Below, one piece after another: positions 18,669 through 31,237 of a stretch of 35,291 nt of DNA (the stretch's first letter is position 1; each line of letters opens with the position of its first letter). The DNA comes from Bacteroidota bacterium. Its GTDB lineage: Bacteria; Bacteroidota; Bacteroidia; Bacteroidales; Prolixibacteraceae. The stretch is taken from assembly GCA_023488865.1 (NCBI GenBank), contig JAMDDG010000299.1:1-35291 (forward strand). The letters run 5' to 3'. The position numbers and the translations under genes were made by a program. Under the pieces are notes generated by a model. That model was not told the DNA's origin. It worked only from the letters and a program-made list of their open reading frames with translations, and made no database searches.

Positions 18669-19399
18669 ATGCTATTACAAGGCATTTTAAGAGACGGCCG
18701 CAAAAGAAAACATTCTTTGCGGGATATTTTCAATGCCATCTTTTATTTGCTTAAAACAGGCTGCCAATGGCGTATGTTGCCAGGCTGTTTTCCAAAATGG
18801 GAATTGATTTACTACTATTTTACCAAATGGAAGAACACCGGAGTCATCGAACAAATTCGTGAATTGTTACGTGACAAAATACGCAAAAAAGCAGGGAGAG
18901 AAATTTCTCCAAGTTTGGCTCTCATTGATAGTCAGTCTATTAAAACAACAAGACTAGGTGGTGAGAATCAGGGGGGGGTGACGGAGGCAAAAAGATCAAT
19001 GGATGCAAACGCCACATCATTACTGATACGATGGGTTTGCTACTTGCCTTTGTTGTACATGCTGCAAACGTGCATGACAGTAAAGGTGCAACCGATGTGA
19101 TTGCCCTATTGAAAGGTAGGTTCGAAAGATTGGTCAAGATCGTTGCTGATGGTGGTTATCGTGGTGAGCTCATTGAGAAAACCAAAACCGCATTCGGCTG
19201 GATACTTGAAATTGTCTTACGCTCAGACCATTCAAGCAAATTTGTCGTGATACCCAAAAGATGGGTTGTTGAAAGAACGTTTGCTTGGTTTGAAAGCTAC
19301 CAAAGACTTAGTAAAGACTTTGAATATCTTACAGATACAAGCGAGGCTATGATTCAATTTGCGATGATTAAATTAATGCTTAATAGAATTCAAAAATAA
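18669..19399 (+). CDS. IS5-family DDE transposase in two frames, joined by a -1 frameshift
   Basis: The first frame (18669-19100, 143 residues as a stand-alone product) holds the DUF4096 start RKRKHSLRDIFNAIFYLLKT and the first catalytic Asp in ALIDSQSIKTT. The second frame ends at 19399 and holds the second Asp in VADGGYRG and the Glu in VVERTFAWF, so the DDE triad is split between frames. The second frame is open back to a run of eight G at 18971-18978, where GDGGKKINGCKRHIITDT continues the family sequence. A -1 shift on GGGGGGG gives an intact transposase of normal length. ATG at 18669 is internal by family comparison: codons upstream read KHYSSDITDSQW, preceded by ATA at 18630-18632 where an ATG would be expected. 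It may be poorly translated or decaying. Confidence 0.85.
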
Positions 19400-19414
19400 A
19401 ATTTAAACAGTTTC
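19399..19414 (-). repeat. Right terminal inverted repeat of the IS
   Basis: AAATTTAAACAGTTTC on the plus strand, the partner of the left end. It overlaps the last base of the transposase stop codon. Confidence 0.85.
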
Positions 19415-19430
19415 TAAGTAATAACTAAAA

Positions 19431-19435
19431 AGGAG
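19431..19435 (+). promoter_or_regulatory. Shine-Dalgarno AGGAG ahead of the beta-helix gene
   Basis: AGGAG ends 6 bases before ATG 19442. Most other genes here have only A/T-rich leaders, so this is a marked exception and supports the chosen start. Confidence 0.6.
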
Positions 19436-19441
19436 AATAAC

Positions 19442-20695
19442 ATGGAACGACGCAAACTAATTCGGAACTTAACAGGCTTGGGGATACTGGGCGGACTTTT
19501 CGTGACCAAAATGAGTATAGGATCGCCAAGAACGGATGGATCACAGATCAACGACTGGAATACGGAACTGACTAAACGGATCGCAGCCTTGGTGGACTGC
19601 GGTGGAGGGACGTTGGAGTTGGGTGACGGAGTGTATGAAATCTCAAAGCCGCTTCTCCTGCCGAATTCAGTCAGCTTGGTGATGACACCATGCGCGGTCA
19701 TCCGGGCGCGGGACGGTTTTGAAGGAGACGCGGTCATCATCAAGGGTGGTGGGGAGGCCAAGTCCTCAAAATTCTCTCATACCGGTGGTTGGATTCGCGG
19801 AGGTGTGATTGACGGGGGCAGCCAACCGCTGACCGGACTGAGGGTTGAAAGTGTGGGACGGTTGGAAATCGCGGACCTTGTAGTGCTGAACGCCACTTAT
19901 AAAGGCATTCACTGCACCAGTAATGGATATGAAACGAACTGTTCTCGGGTTCGCTGCGATGTTGATTTGAAAACGCGTTATGCGCCCGGGAGCATCGGTA
20001 TCCATTACGAAAGAAACGACTGCATAGTAAATTTGGCTCATATCATCGGCTATGAGACCGGCCTGCGCACCGATGGTAGCACAAATTTTTTCACGGGAAT
20101 CCATGTCTGGAATTTGGATCCCGACCAGGGACCAATGCTATATTGCTTCTATATCAACGGAGCAGCCTGTACTTTTAACCAGTGCTACGCGGACTCGCCG
20201 ACCCTTGCAGGATTCTACATAACAAGGCCTCACCAATCTATAGCCCAATGCCGTGTATTCTTCAGTCGATGGGCAAAAGACAATAGCGGAGCCGGGTTCT
20301 TGATCACGCCCGAAGGCAAGCAGGGGAATCACATAGAGGGCAACGTACTGTTTGCCGATCCAAAACACAGACTTGCCAAAGCATTCGATGGTGAATTAGG
20401 TGGCTCCATCATTCTTGGAAATAGCTGTTGGGGAAGTAACGTGTTAGGGGGCATGGAGAATCGTATTCCGTCGGGTGAGTTACTTGAGTCATCCAAATTT
20501 GGCACACAGCAGACAAGCTCTTTCGAATACCCTCGGTTGAACCTGGCTGGCACCGGTTTCCGGATGACACAACAAACAAAGCCCCCGTTGCCAGAAGAGG
20601 GAGAGTTGGGGGAAGTAAGATGGGTGGATGACGGCAATACCTCGGCTTTGTGGGTCATGACCACGAGCGGTTGGAAGCAATCTAAACTGCTTTAA
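19442..20695 (+). CDS. Exported pectate-lyase-superfamily right-handed beta-helix protein
   Basis: The 417-residue product has an N-terminal RRKLIRN leader followed by a hydrophobic run (LTGLGILGGLFV), Tat-like. The start GGGTLELGDGVYEISKPLLL (about residues 55-74) is the typical first coil of the Pectate_lyase_3 / tailspike-type beta-helix. Coils with repeating short strands (GGWIRGGVIDGGS, GIHYERNDCIVNLAHI) follow. The C-terminus, GEVRWVDDGNTSALWV, resembles the end pieces of phage tailspikes and capsular depolymerases. Catalytic residues cannot be assigned. It may be a lyase or glycosidase for the uronic-acid part of the glycan. A strong AGGAG ribosome site lies 6 bases before the ATG, unusual for this phylum, and the third-position G/C is higher than in its neighbours. 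It follows the IS directly. Confidence 0.78.
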   Translation: MERRKLIRNLTGLGILGGLFVTKMSIGSPRTDGSQINDWNTELTKRIAALVDCGGGTLELGDGVYEISKPLLLPNSVSLVMTPCAVIRARDGFEGDAVIIKGGGEAKSSKFSHTGGWIRGGVIDGGSQPLTGLRVESVGRLEIADLVVLNATYKGIHCTSNGYETNCSRVRCDVDLKTRYAPGSIGIHYERNDCIVNLAHIIGYETGLRTDGSTNFFTGIHVWNLDPDQGPMLYCFYINGAACTFNQCYADSPTLAGFYITRPHQSIAQCRVFFSRWAKDNSGAGFLITPEGKQGNHIEGNVLFADPKHRLAKAFDGELGGSIILGNSCWGSNVLGGMENRIPSGELLESSKFGTQQTSSFEYPRLNLAGTGFRMTQQTKPPLPEEGELGEVRWVDDGNTSALWVMTTSGWKQSKLL

Positions 20696-20819
20696 TAACC
20701 AGAACGTGAATGAAATATATTACAAATTGAAGAGAGCCGTTTAGTGGATAAAGTAGTCGAAGAACAAAAGTTGAATATCTTTAATAAATAAAAAACGTCA
20801 CAACATAATAAATTTAAAT

Positions 20820-22874
20820 ATGATTTCTGTTAAAAAAAATCCTGCCTGCCAAACATTTGTTTGGTTTAAATCTTTATTAACAGTCGTTTTACTGGCTGCA
20901 TTTCAAATACATGCATTTCCCCAGGTATCTAATACGGATATTCCAATGATTGGCGCTGAAGTTTTTATAGAACCGGGCCAAACCAACGAGCAGATAGATA
21001 CCTGGTTTCGCAGGATGAAAGAAGCGGGAATGACGGTTACCCGTATCCGTATGTTCGAGTCTTACATGCATAAACCCGATGGTACCTGGGATTACAGCCT
21101 GTTCGATATGGCATTTAAGGCAGGTGAAAAATATGGCATCAAAATATATGGCAACGCTTTTCCGGCAACCTCATTTACCGATGTGGGTGGATTTAAATTC
21201 CCCAAAAGTGAAGAGAACCTACGTTCTATTGCCGATTATATAAAAAATATGGTTACCCATTTCAGGCAATTTTCTTCATTGTACGGATGGGTGCCTATTA
21301 ATGAACCAGGATCGGGAAGTTTACCGGATGATGCATTTACCGGTAATAAATTTACTGAATGGGAAAAGCATCAGGCAAAACCAACTTATAACAGTAAAGG
21401 TTACCAGGAACTTGATTTTAAGGAACAGCAATTTTTAGTAGATTATAATACGTGGTTCTTAAATTGGCTTACGGAACAAATTCATCAATACGATCCCGGC
21501 AGGCCCGTTCATGTTAATAACCATGCTATCTTCCAGAATGTGGCCGAATATAATTTTCCGGAATGGAGAAAATTTCTTACAAGCCTGGGCGGTTCGGCAC
21601 ATGCCAGCTGGCACTTTGGGTATTTTAACCGCCAACAATATGCTGTGGCTATGTCGGCGAATAGTGAAATCCTGCGTTCAGGCGCGGGCAATATTCCCTG
21701 GCTCATGACTGAATTGCAGGGAGGCAATAACATATACAGCGGAGGCCAGCCTATGTGCCCCACCAAAGAGGAAATAAGTCAATGGTTGTGGACTGTAATT
21801 GGCACGGGAAGTAAAGGGGCTATCTTCTGGTGCCTAAACCCCAGGGCTTCCGGGTTTGAGGCGGGCGAATGGGCCATGCTTGATTTTCAGGATAAACCTT
21901 CTGACCGGATGATAGCGGCTTCTGATATTGCAAAAATAATAAACAATAATCCCGACTTATTTGCTCATGCTAAAGTGCTTGAGTCTGGCATCAATATCAT
22001 TTATACCCGTGAATCCATGTGGGTAGAAAAGAAACTTCAAACCGGCGTTACACCTTATGAAGGCCGTAATGTTGGTGGTGTAATGAAGTCGGCATTGGGA
22101 TATTTTGAAGCATTGGGCGAAATGGGCATCCAGGCAAATTTTAAAGAAATAGATGAATTTGATTTTACGCAAAAAGACTATAAAGGGGAAACGATTATTC
22201 TTGCCCACCAGGTGAGTATCCCGTCCGGATATTGGGAGAAGCTGGAAAATTTTGTTAATAATGGCGGTAAGTTGATTGTAGATGGGCTGACTGCCTATTA
22301 TGATGAAAATGCACACTGTATAATGATGACAGGTTTCCCACTTCAAAAACTCTTCGGAGGAAACATCAAAGAATTCAAATTAGTTGACAACCTGTTCGAT
22401 GTAAATTTATCGATCCCAAAACTGATATTACCTGCCCATTTATGGAGAGGCACTATTGCTTTGACATCAGCAAAATCAATTGGAAATATTGGAGATGAAA
22501 CGATTGCCTCCTTCAATCAATACGGCAATGGCGAAGTGTTATGGATACCCTCTCTTTTAGGTTTAGGGGGAAGGATCAGCAAAGACTACAGTCAGTTGGT
22601 TGCATTATTAAATGATGAGGCAAAGGAAAGTATTAATACAATCCCTTTCCGGTTTAAAAACCAGCAAAAGGGTATGATGATGAAAACGCTTAAGTCTGGT
22701 AATTCTTACCTTACTATTATCATTAATAAATCCGGGGCAAAACAATTTGTACAGCTTGATGTCAAAGATTCAAAACTCAAACCCACTGTTTTGTTTGCGA
22801 ATAAGCAGGGTACAGCTACCGTAGAAAGTGTTCAGATTGAACCGGAAGAAACTATGGTTTTAAAATGGGACTAA
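20820..22874 (+). CDS. GH42-like beta-galactosidase, exported
   Basis: The 684-residue product has a signal peptide (about 1-32, ending IHAF). A clan-A TIM barrel follows, with Glu162 in VPINEPGSG as acid/base and Glu298 in WLMTELQGG as nucleophile, both in GH42 contexts. A second alpha/beta domain (about 385-540, with IILAHQVSIPSGYWEKLENFVNNGGKLIVDG) matches the GH42 trimerisation domain. The C-terminal beta-domain is short. GH42 enzymes are retaining exo-beta-galactosidases; some family members act on other sugars, so the galactose call is moderate. It is 125 bases from the beta-helix gene and 46 bases from the next gene, in the same direction. Confidence 0.82.
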   Translation: MISVKKNPACQTFVWFKSLLTVVLLAAFQIHAFPQVSNTDIPMIGAEVFIEPGQTNEQIDTWFRRMKEAGMTVTRIRMFESYMHKPDGTWDYSLFDMAFKAGEKYGIKIYGNAFPATSFTDVGGFKFPKSEENLRSIADYIKNMVTHFRQFSSLYGWVPINEPGSGSLPDDAFTGNKFTEWEKHQAKPTYNSKGYQELDFKEQQFLVDYNTWFLNWLTEQIHQYDPGRPVHVNNHAIFQNVAEYNFPEWRKFLTSLGGSAHASWHFGYFNRQQYAVAMSANSEILRSGAGNIPWLMTELQGGNNIYSGGQPMCPTKEEISQWLWTVIGTGSKGAIFWCLNPRASGFEAGEWAMLDFQDKPSDRMIAASDIAKIINNNPDLFAHAKVLESGINIIYTRESMWVEKKLQTGVTPYEGRNVGGVMKSALGYFEALGEMGIQANFKEIDEFDFTQKDYKGETIILAHQVSIPSGYWEKLENFVNNGGKLIVDGLTAYYDENAHCIMMTGFPLQKLFGGNIKEFKLVDNLFDVNLSIPKLILPAHLWRGTIALTSAKSIGNIGDETIASFNQYGNGEVLWIPSLLGLGGRISKDYSQLVALLNDEAKESINTIPFRFKNQQKGMMMKTLKSGNSYLTIIINKSGAKQFVQLDVKDSKLKPTVLFANKQGTATVESVQIEPEETMVLKWD

Positions 22875-22920
22875 ACGTAGACTTATTGCCTTTAATTTAT
22901 TGATTATATAAAATTTGAAG

Positions 22921-27668
<4,748 letters not shown>

Positions 27669-27851
27669 TATATATGAATTAAAAAATTGAAAATAAGGAA
27701 GAAATGGGCTCCAGACAATCAGGTAAAGCTTCTGACAATAATCCGTTTGCCGACTACATTTTTGATACTTTTTGAATATACCGTTTCCAAAATTTTCAGA
27801 AACGCAAACAGTATAGAAATAATCCCTGATTTTTTGTTCCTTGGCGAGGGT
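27669..27851. other. Spacer after GH2 with no recognisable gene
   Basis: Open frames exist on both strands but none has a recognisable product. A weak GTTTC/GAAAC inverted repeat is present near 27783-27802. I see nothing else; the next feature is the ATPase tail remnant. Confidence 0.5.
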
Positions 27852-27942
27852 AAAATTACAGTTCGAGCAAAAGAAAATCAATCAGATTCATTTGCTTGAT
27901 ACCCTGATAATCATCCCCTATAATCATGTCGTTTAGCGTAAT
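27852..27942. repeat. Direct repeat A, copy 1 (91 bp)
   Basis: It matches 31144-31234 without gaps and with about five mismatches. It codes on the minus strand for the tail of an ATPase gene. The two copies bracket the two ATPase genes. Confidence 0.9.
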
Positions 27943-28029
27943 CACGTATTTGGGATAGTTGTCGTTGATCATCAGCAAACCACCACAAGATCCTTTAACC
28001 GGTATTTTGTTTAGATATTTAAGCTTGAT
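27856..28029 (-). pseudogene. C-terminal remnant of an AAA+ ATPase gene (copy 1)
   Basis: The minus strand reads KYLNKIPVKGSCGG, then INDNYPKYVITLNDMI, then DDYQGIKQMNLIDFLLLEL and a stop codon at 27856-27858. NYPKYVITLD...GI...LIDFLL is the standard end of Bacteroidota DUF4143-type ATPases. It has no matching N-terminal part: an in-frame stop lies at 28030. Its upstream end overlaps the last codons of the intact DUF234 ATPase gene in another frame, so that gene seems to have replaced the body of the old one. Confidence 0.75.
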
Positions 28030-29492
28030 TTATTTAAGAACAAACATTCCATTGTCAACGAATTGGATATTATATCATTGGAATGCGAATTGCTTGTAAT
28101 TCCAAAGGTGGTGATCATGGTAATGAAGATGTTTTTCTTTGTTTTGGTCATATTTATAAGAACATCCTTTTTTTGCCTGAGTTTTTTTGCATAATCTGCA
28201 TCAATTGTAAATTCAGCTTCCGAGAACTTCATTTCGCAAAGGTTAATGGAGGCATCTTTCCTGTCGATCAGCAGATCGATCTGAGTTCCAATGTCAGACG
28301 AATTTTTTTGTGCAGAATAGTGCCAGGGGCCATGAAAAGTTCCAACCATTCCAATCCCAAGTGCATTTTTGATATGTTGTATATGTTTCATACAGATCCC
28401 TTCAAAAGTATACCCAGCCCATGCTCTTCTCCGTGGATCATTTTGCTTGGATAGCCAATATCCCTCTCCGGGATCTCTTTTACCCAGGGGTTTTATCCAG
28501 TCAAAATAAAAAAGTGTAAATTCATCGGTAACCCGGTAAATCACATCATTTGATTTTTTTCCAAAGGGAATCCATGACTCGATAAAGCCCGATTCTTCCA
28601 ATTCTTCCAGTATCTGGCTGGCCGTACCCCCGCTTGGAATCTTGGCTGCGGATAAAATCAGGTTTCGGCTCATTCCTGATCGGTTCTGTCTTAATGCCTC
28701 AATAATTCTGATATGCTGATCGCTTTGATCGAAAAGTGATGCGTATAGCTTTTCAAATTCACTCCTTAATAGTCCTCCCCTCGAAAAGCAGATTTTATCT
28801 ATAATTTGCACCGATGAAAGACCTGGTTCTGCCTGTTTCAGGTAGTATGGCACACCACCCAAGGCCATGTAAAGCGAAATGATTTGAAATCTGGTAAGTA
28901 CAACTCCCCTCGATTTCAAAAAGCTTTCAGCTTCCGGAATTGTAAAAGGTAATAACCTGATTTGACGGGTAAGTCTGTTGTGAAGTCCCCCTTTGGAGTT
29001 AACAATTTTTTGAATCATCCAGGAGGCGGCGGATCCGCAAACAACCAGAACCAGGTTGCTTTGTTTCGAACCAAAACTATTCCAGAAATGCTCTAGTGCT
29101 GCTAAGAATTTCGATTTCGGAGTATTTAGCCACGGCAGTTCATCAATAAAAACAACCCTTTTGCCAGTATCTTGTTTCTGTTTTAACGATTCTATAAATT
29201 GCTCCAGAAAAGAAAAAGCTTCAAACCACGATCCTGGAGTTTGAGGTAGGATACCAATTCCGATGGCATTTTTAAGCGATTGCGCGAAGTTTTTTAGCTG
29301 CACTGTCAGTGATGCCTGGTGAACACCCACCATTTCAAAACAGATCGAATCCCCATAAAATTCCCTGATCAGAAAAGTTTTACCCACCCTGCGGCGACCA
29401 TAAACCGCCATGAATTCCGGATCTGGTGAATGAAAGGCTGTTGCTAGTATTTCGGTTTCATTAATTCTTCCTATGATCTTTTCTTTTGCCAT
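28011..29492 (-). CDS. AAA+ ATPase with C-terminal DUF234 nuclease-like domain
   Basis: ATG at 29492 (MAKEKIIGRINE) is chosen over an upstream ATG at 29534, which falls inside the repeat array; the product is then 493 residues. Walker A is GRRRVGKT (about 32-39) and Walker B is RVVFIDELPW (Asp117, Glu118). LVVCGSAASWM is the sensor region. A winged-helix-like part follows (SRNLILSAAKIPSGGTASQILEELEESGFI). The DUF234 C-terminal domain has the TQIDLLIDRKDASINLCEMKF motif, an Asp...Glu-x-Lys arrangement as in PD-(D/E)xK nucleases. Function is unknown for the family; proposals include mobile-element or defence roles. It lies in the bracketed segment, with the repeat array directly in front of it. 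Confidence 0.88.
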   Translation of the reverse strand: MAKEKIIGRINETEILATAFHSPDPEFMAVYGRRRVGKTFLIREFYGDSICFEMVGVHQASLTVQLKNFAQSLKNAIGIGILPQTPGSWFEAFSFLEQFIESLKQKQDTGKRVVFIDELPWLNTPKSKFLAALEHFWNSFGSKQSNLVLVVCGSAASWMIQKIVNSKGGLHNRLTRQIRLLPFTIPEAESFLKSRGVVLTRFQIISLYMALGGVPYYLKQAEPGLSSVQIIDKICFSRGGLLRSEFEKLYASLFDQSDQHIRIIEALRQNRSGMSRNLILSAAKIPSGGTASQILEELEESGFIESWIPFGKKSNDVIYRVTDEFTLFYFDWIKPLGKRDPGEGYWLSKQNDPRRRAWAGYTFEGICMKHIQHIKNALGIGMVGTFHGPWHYSAQKNSSDIGTQIDLLIDRKDASINLCEMKFSEAEFTIDADYAKKLRQKKDVLINMTKTKKNIFITMITTFGITSNSHSNDIISNSLTMECLFLNKSSLNI

Positions 29493-29501
29493 AAGATCGA
29501 T

Positions 29502-29660
29502 TTTGGCTGCATTTAAACATCTATAACCAGCCAAAAATACACAATTAGTTTTGATTTGGCTGCATTTACTAAATTATTATCAGCCAAAAATACATATATA
29601 CTCTCGTTATGGCTGCATTTAATTATTTATTATCAGCCAAAATATTTTATTGATCAGATA
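29502..29660. repeat. Three tandem 53-bp units, each with an inverted repeat
   Basis: Units are at 29502-29554, 29555-29607 and 29608-29660. All three share GGCTGCATTTA at the start and CAGCCAAAA in the middle; GGCTG and CAGCC pair across a constant 18-base gap (29505-29532, 29558-29585, 29611-29638). The rest varies. The array fills the region just upstream of the DUF234 ATPase start, so it is probably an operator, promoter array or recognition site. Confidence 0.9.
29532..29539 (-). promoter_or_regulatory. Possible -7 box of the DUF234 ATPase gene inside the repeat
   Basis: On the minus strand it reads TATTTTTG, an exact TAnnTTTG match, 39 bases from ATG 29492. The same octamer recurs in the second repeat unit (29585-29592). 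The box runs into the inverted repeat arm, so a protein bound to the repeat would cover it. Confidence 0.5.
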
Positions 29661-29806
29661 TACAACATCATAATATCTCTATCTCAATCGCTCGGGCATC
29701 AATATCTCCCTCTGCCGTAAGTTGATTTGCCTGATTTGGGAATATAACTTGGATCTAGTGCGATAACCGTTTCAGTAGAGACTGTTTGTTTGATACCCTG
29801 ATATCT

Positions 29807-31003
29807 TTAATACAAAAACCCAAACGACCAAAACGGGATCTTATTTTGTTGGGCATATTCTATATTGTCGGCGACCACATAGGCGTTTTCAATTCCTGTA
29901 ATTTGTTTGCGGGTTTTGTTTTTGCCTCCAATTTCAAAGGTGTATTTATGGTCGACCAGAAAATCACTCTTGTCTATAGCGTTAATGGCGTGAAGAACCT
30001 GAAGTTGGTTTAAAAAGAAGGTTTCCCGTAAGGTTCCCTGATTTGATTGATGATCTGTCAGTGTATTGACAAGATTCGGATTATTCAGGTATATTTTTTC
30101 GGGTTTGTTCATTTTAGTGATTCCATGGGCGCTGGTTTGTAAAAGTATTAATAGATCAGCCTTCTCGAGCAGATATAAATATCGAACGAGTGTTTCACGA
30201 CTCACCCCCACCTGCTGACTGAGATTCACAATATTGGGCTTGTAAGGAACAATCTCCGCCAGTATGGCAATGAGCTTTCTTAAATAATGGACTGCATTAA
30301 AGTCAATATTTTCAACTGATGGTAAATCGCTGTCCAATAAATGATTTACTGTTTGTTTAAGCCTGATTTGAAATTCGGCTTCACCTTCCCTGAAAAAGGG
30401 ATAATATCCGAATTGGAGATACTCTTCGAAAAGTTTTAGCGGTTTTATTTTCTCCAGAATAGCCGGAATCCTTTTTGACGCATTTTTCAAAAGATCGTCC
30501 AGATCAAGAACTGGAAGATGATAATTGTATTTTAATGCGATAAACTCCCGAAAAGACAAGCCCTGTAATTTATAAAGGATGGCTCGCCGGCTTAAATCAG
30601 CTTTCCCTCTGTAAATATCCAATGCGGAAGAACCGGTTATTGCAATCTTTAGATCAGGGAAATAATCATATATGTTTTTGATCTCCTGCGACCAGTTTTT
30701 GTATTTGTGAATTTCATCCAGAAAAAGATACTTCCCACCCTTTTTTACAAACTCATCTGCAAAACTAACAAGGGTGTTTTTTGAAAAATATAAATCATCA
30801 AGGTTTGCATAAATAACTTCATCTGGTGTTTTATTTAAATTTTCCCTGATGTATTGGAGCAATAGCGTAGTTTTCCCAACACCTCTCGCTCCGGTTATCG
30901 CTATTAATCGGTTGTTCCAGTTAATCTTATTCCATAAATAACGTTTGAAAGAGGTATCAACAGCGGCGATCCTTGATGCTGAAAATTGAAACAATTTTTC
31001 CAT
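29807..31003 (-). CDS. AAA+ ATPase, AAA_14 / DUF4143 type
   Basis: ATG at 31003 (MEKLFQFSASRI) is chosen; the open frame extends to a TTG at 31057, but that lies inside a perfect palindrome upstream of the promoter box. The product is 398 residues. Walker A is GARGVGKT (about 38-45) and Walker B is KYLFLDEIH (Asp96). IAITGSSALDIYRGKADLSRR is the sensor/arginine region typical of AAA_14. A winged-helix follows (NLSQQVGVSRETLVRYLYLLEKADLL), then the DUF4143 domain with DFLVDHKYTFEIGGKNKT, which is nuclease-fold-like but lacks a clear catalytic set. It ends in FWSFGFLY, a normal end for this family. Function is unknown. The intact gene is distinct from the two remnants. Confidence 0.9.
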   Translation of the reverse strand: MEKLFQFSASRIAAVDTSFKRYLWNKINWNNRLIAITGARGVGKTTLLLQYIRENLNKTPDEVIYANLDDLYFSKNTLVSFADEFVKKGGKYLFLDEIHKYKNWSQEIKNIYDYFPDLKIAITGSSALDIYRGKADLSRRAILYKLQGLSFREFIALKYNYHLPVLDLDDLLKNASKRIPAILEKIKPLKLFEEYLQFGYYPFFREGEAEFQIRLKQTVNHLLDSDLPSVENIDFNAVHYLRKLIAILAEIVPYKPNIVNLSQQVGVSRETLVRYLYLLEKADLLILLQTSAHGITKMNKPEKIYLNNPNLVNTLTDHQSNQGTLRETFFLNQLQVLHAINAIDKSDFLVDHKYTFEIGGKNKTRKQITGIENAYVVADNIEYAQQNKIPFWSFGFLY

Positions 31004-31021
31004 TTTGTCAGATGCTTTCTG

Positions 31022-31029
31022 CAAATATA
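31022..31029 (-). promoter_or_regulatory. -7 box of the DUF4143 ATPase gene
   Basis: It reads TATATTTG on the minus strand, an exact TAnnTTTG match, 18 bases from ATG 31003. The palindrome at 31037-31058 lies just upstream, over the -33 region. Confidence 0.6.
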
Positions 31030-31036
31030 GCAATAT

Positions 31037-31058
31037 ATTGACAGATGCATCTGTCAAT
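31037..31058. promoter_or_regulatory. Perfect 22-bp palindrome, candidate operator
   Basis: The core TTGACAGATGCATCTGTCAA (31038-31057) plus one matching base on each side is self-complementary without a gap. A similar half-site, TGTCAGATGC, lies at 31006-31015. It sits 7 bases from the -7 box of the ATPase gene. Binding by a dimeric regulator is inferred. Confidence 0.65.
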
Positions 31059-31143
31059 TACATCTTTTTATTTTTGGTATCATATTTAGGAATCACTCAT
31101 TTGTGCCTACGGCATGGATTTTCTGAATTACCAGATTGATGAC

Positions 31144-31234
31144 AAAATTACTGTTCGAGCAAAAGAAAATCAATCAAATTCATCTGCTTGATACCCTGAT
31201 AATCATTCCCTGTAATCATGTCGTTTAGCGTAAT
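31144..31234. repeat. Direct repeat A, copy 2 (91 bp)
   Basis: About 95% identical to 27852-27942, in the same direction. It follows the hipA-like stop codon. Confidence 0.9.
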
Positions 31235-31237
31235 TTC
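31148..31237 (-). pseudogene. C-terminal remnant of an AAA+ ATPase gene (copy 2)
   Basis: On the minus strand it reads EITLNDMITGND, then YQGIKQMNLIDFLLLEQ and stop. It begins right at the TAA of the hipA-like gene and is in frame with it, but no body of an ATPase gene precedes it. Only the last 29 codons remain. Confidence 0.75.

Larger units (their letters stand above)
18527..19414 (+). mobile_element. IS5-family insertion sequence (IS427-like), 888 bp
   Basis: Bounded by 16-bp imperfect inverted repeats (18527-18542 and 19399-19414; 13 of 16 positions match, sharing CTGTTTAAATTT) and flanked by a TA dinucleotide on each side (18525-18526 and 19415-19416). It encodes one transposase split over two frames. 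The size and the two-frame arrangement are typical of the IS427 subgroup. It sits inside the PUL in the same direction as its genes. Confidence 0.88.

Noticed and set aside
27783-27802. Terminator after the PUL
   Set aside because: The GTTTC/GAAAC pairing is short, the loop is long and no T-run follows, so it was not called as a terminator.
29502-29660. Repeat array as a CRISPR
   Set aside because: Only three units; conserved blocks are short and split by an 18-base gap within each unit, and the variable parts are not uniform spacers. No cas genes are nearby.
31003-31057. Longer start (TTG at 31057) for the DUF4143 ATPase
   Set aside because: It would place the start codon in the palindrome and upstream of the -7 box; ATG at 31003 fits the family N-terminus.
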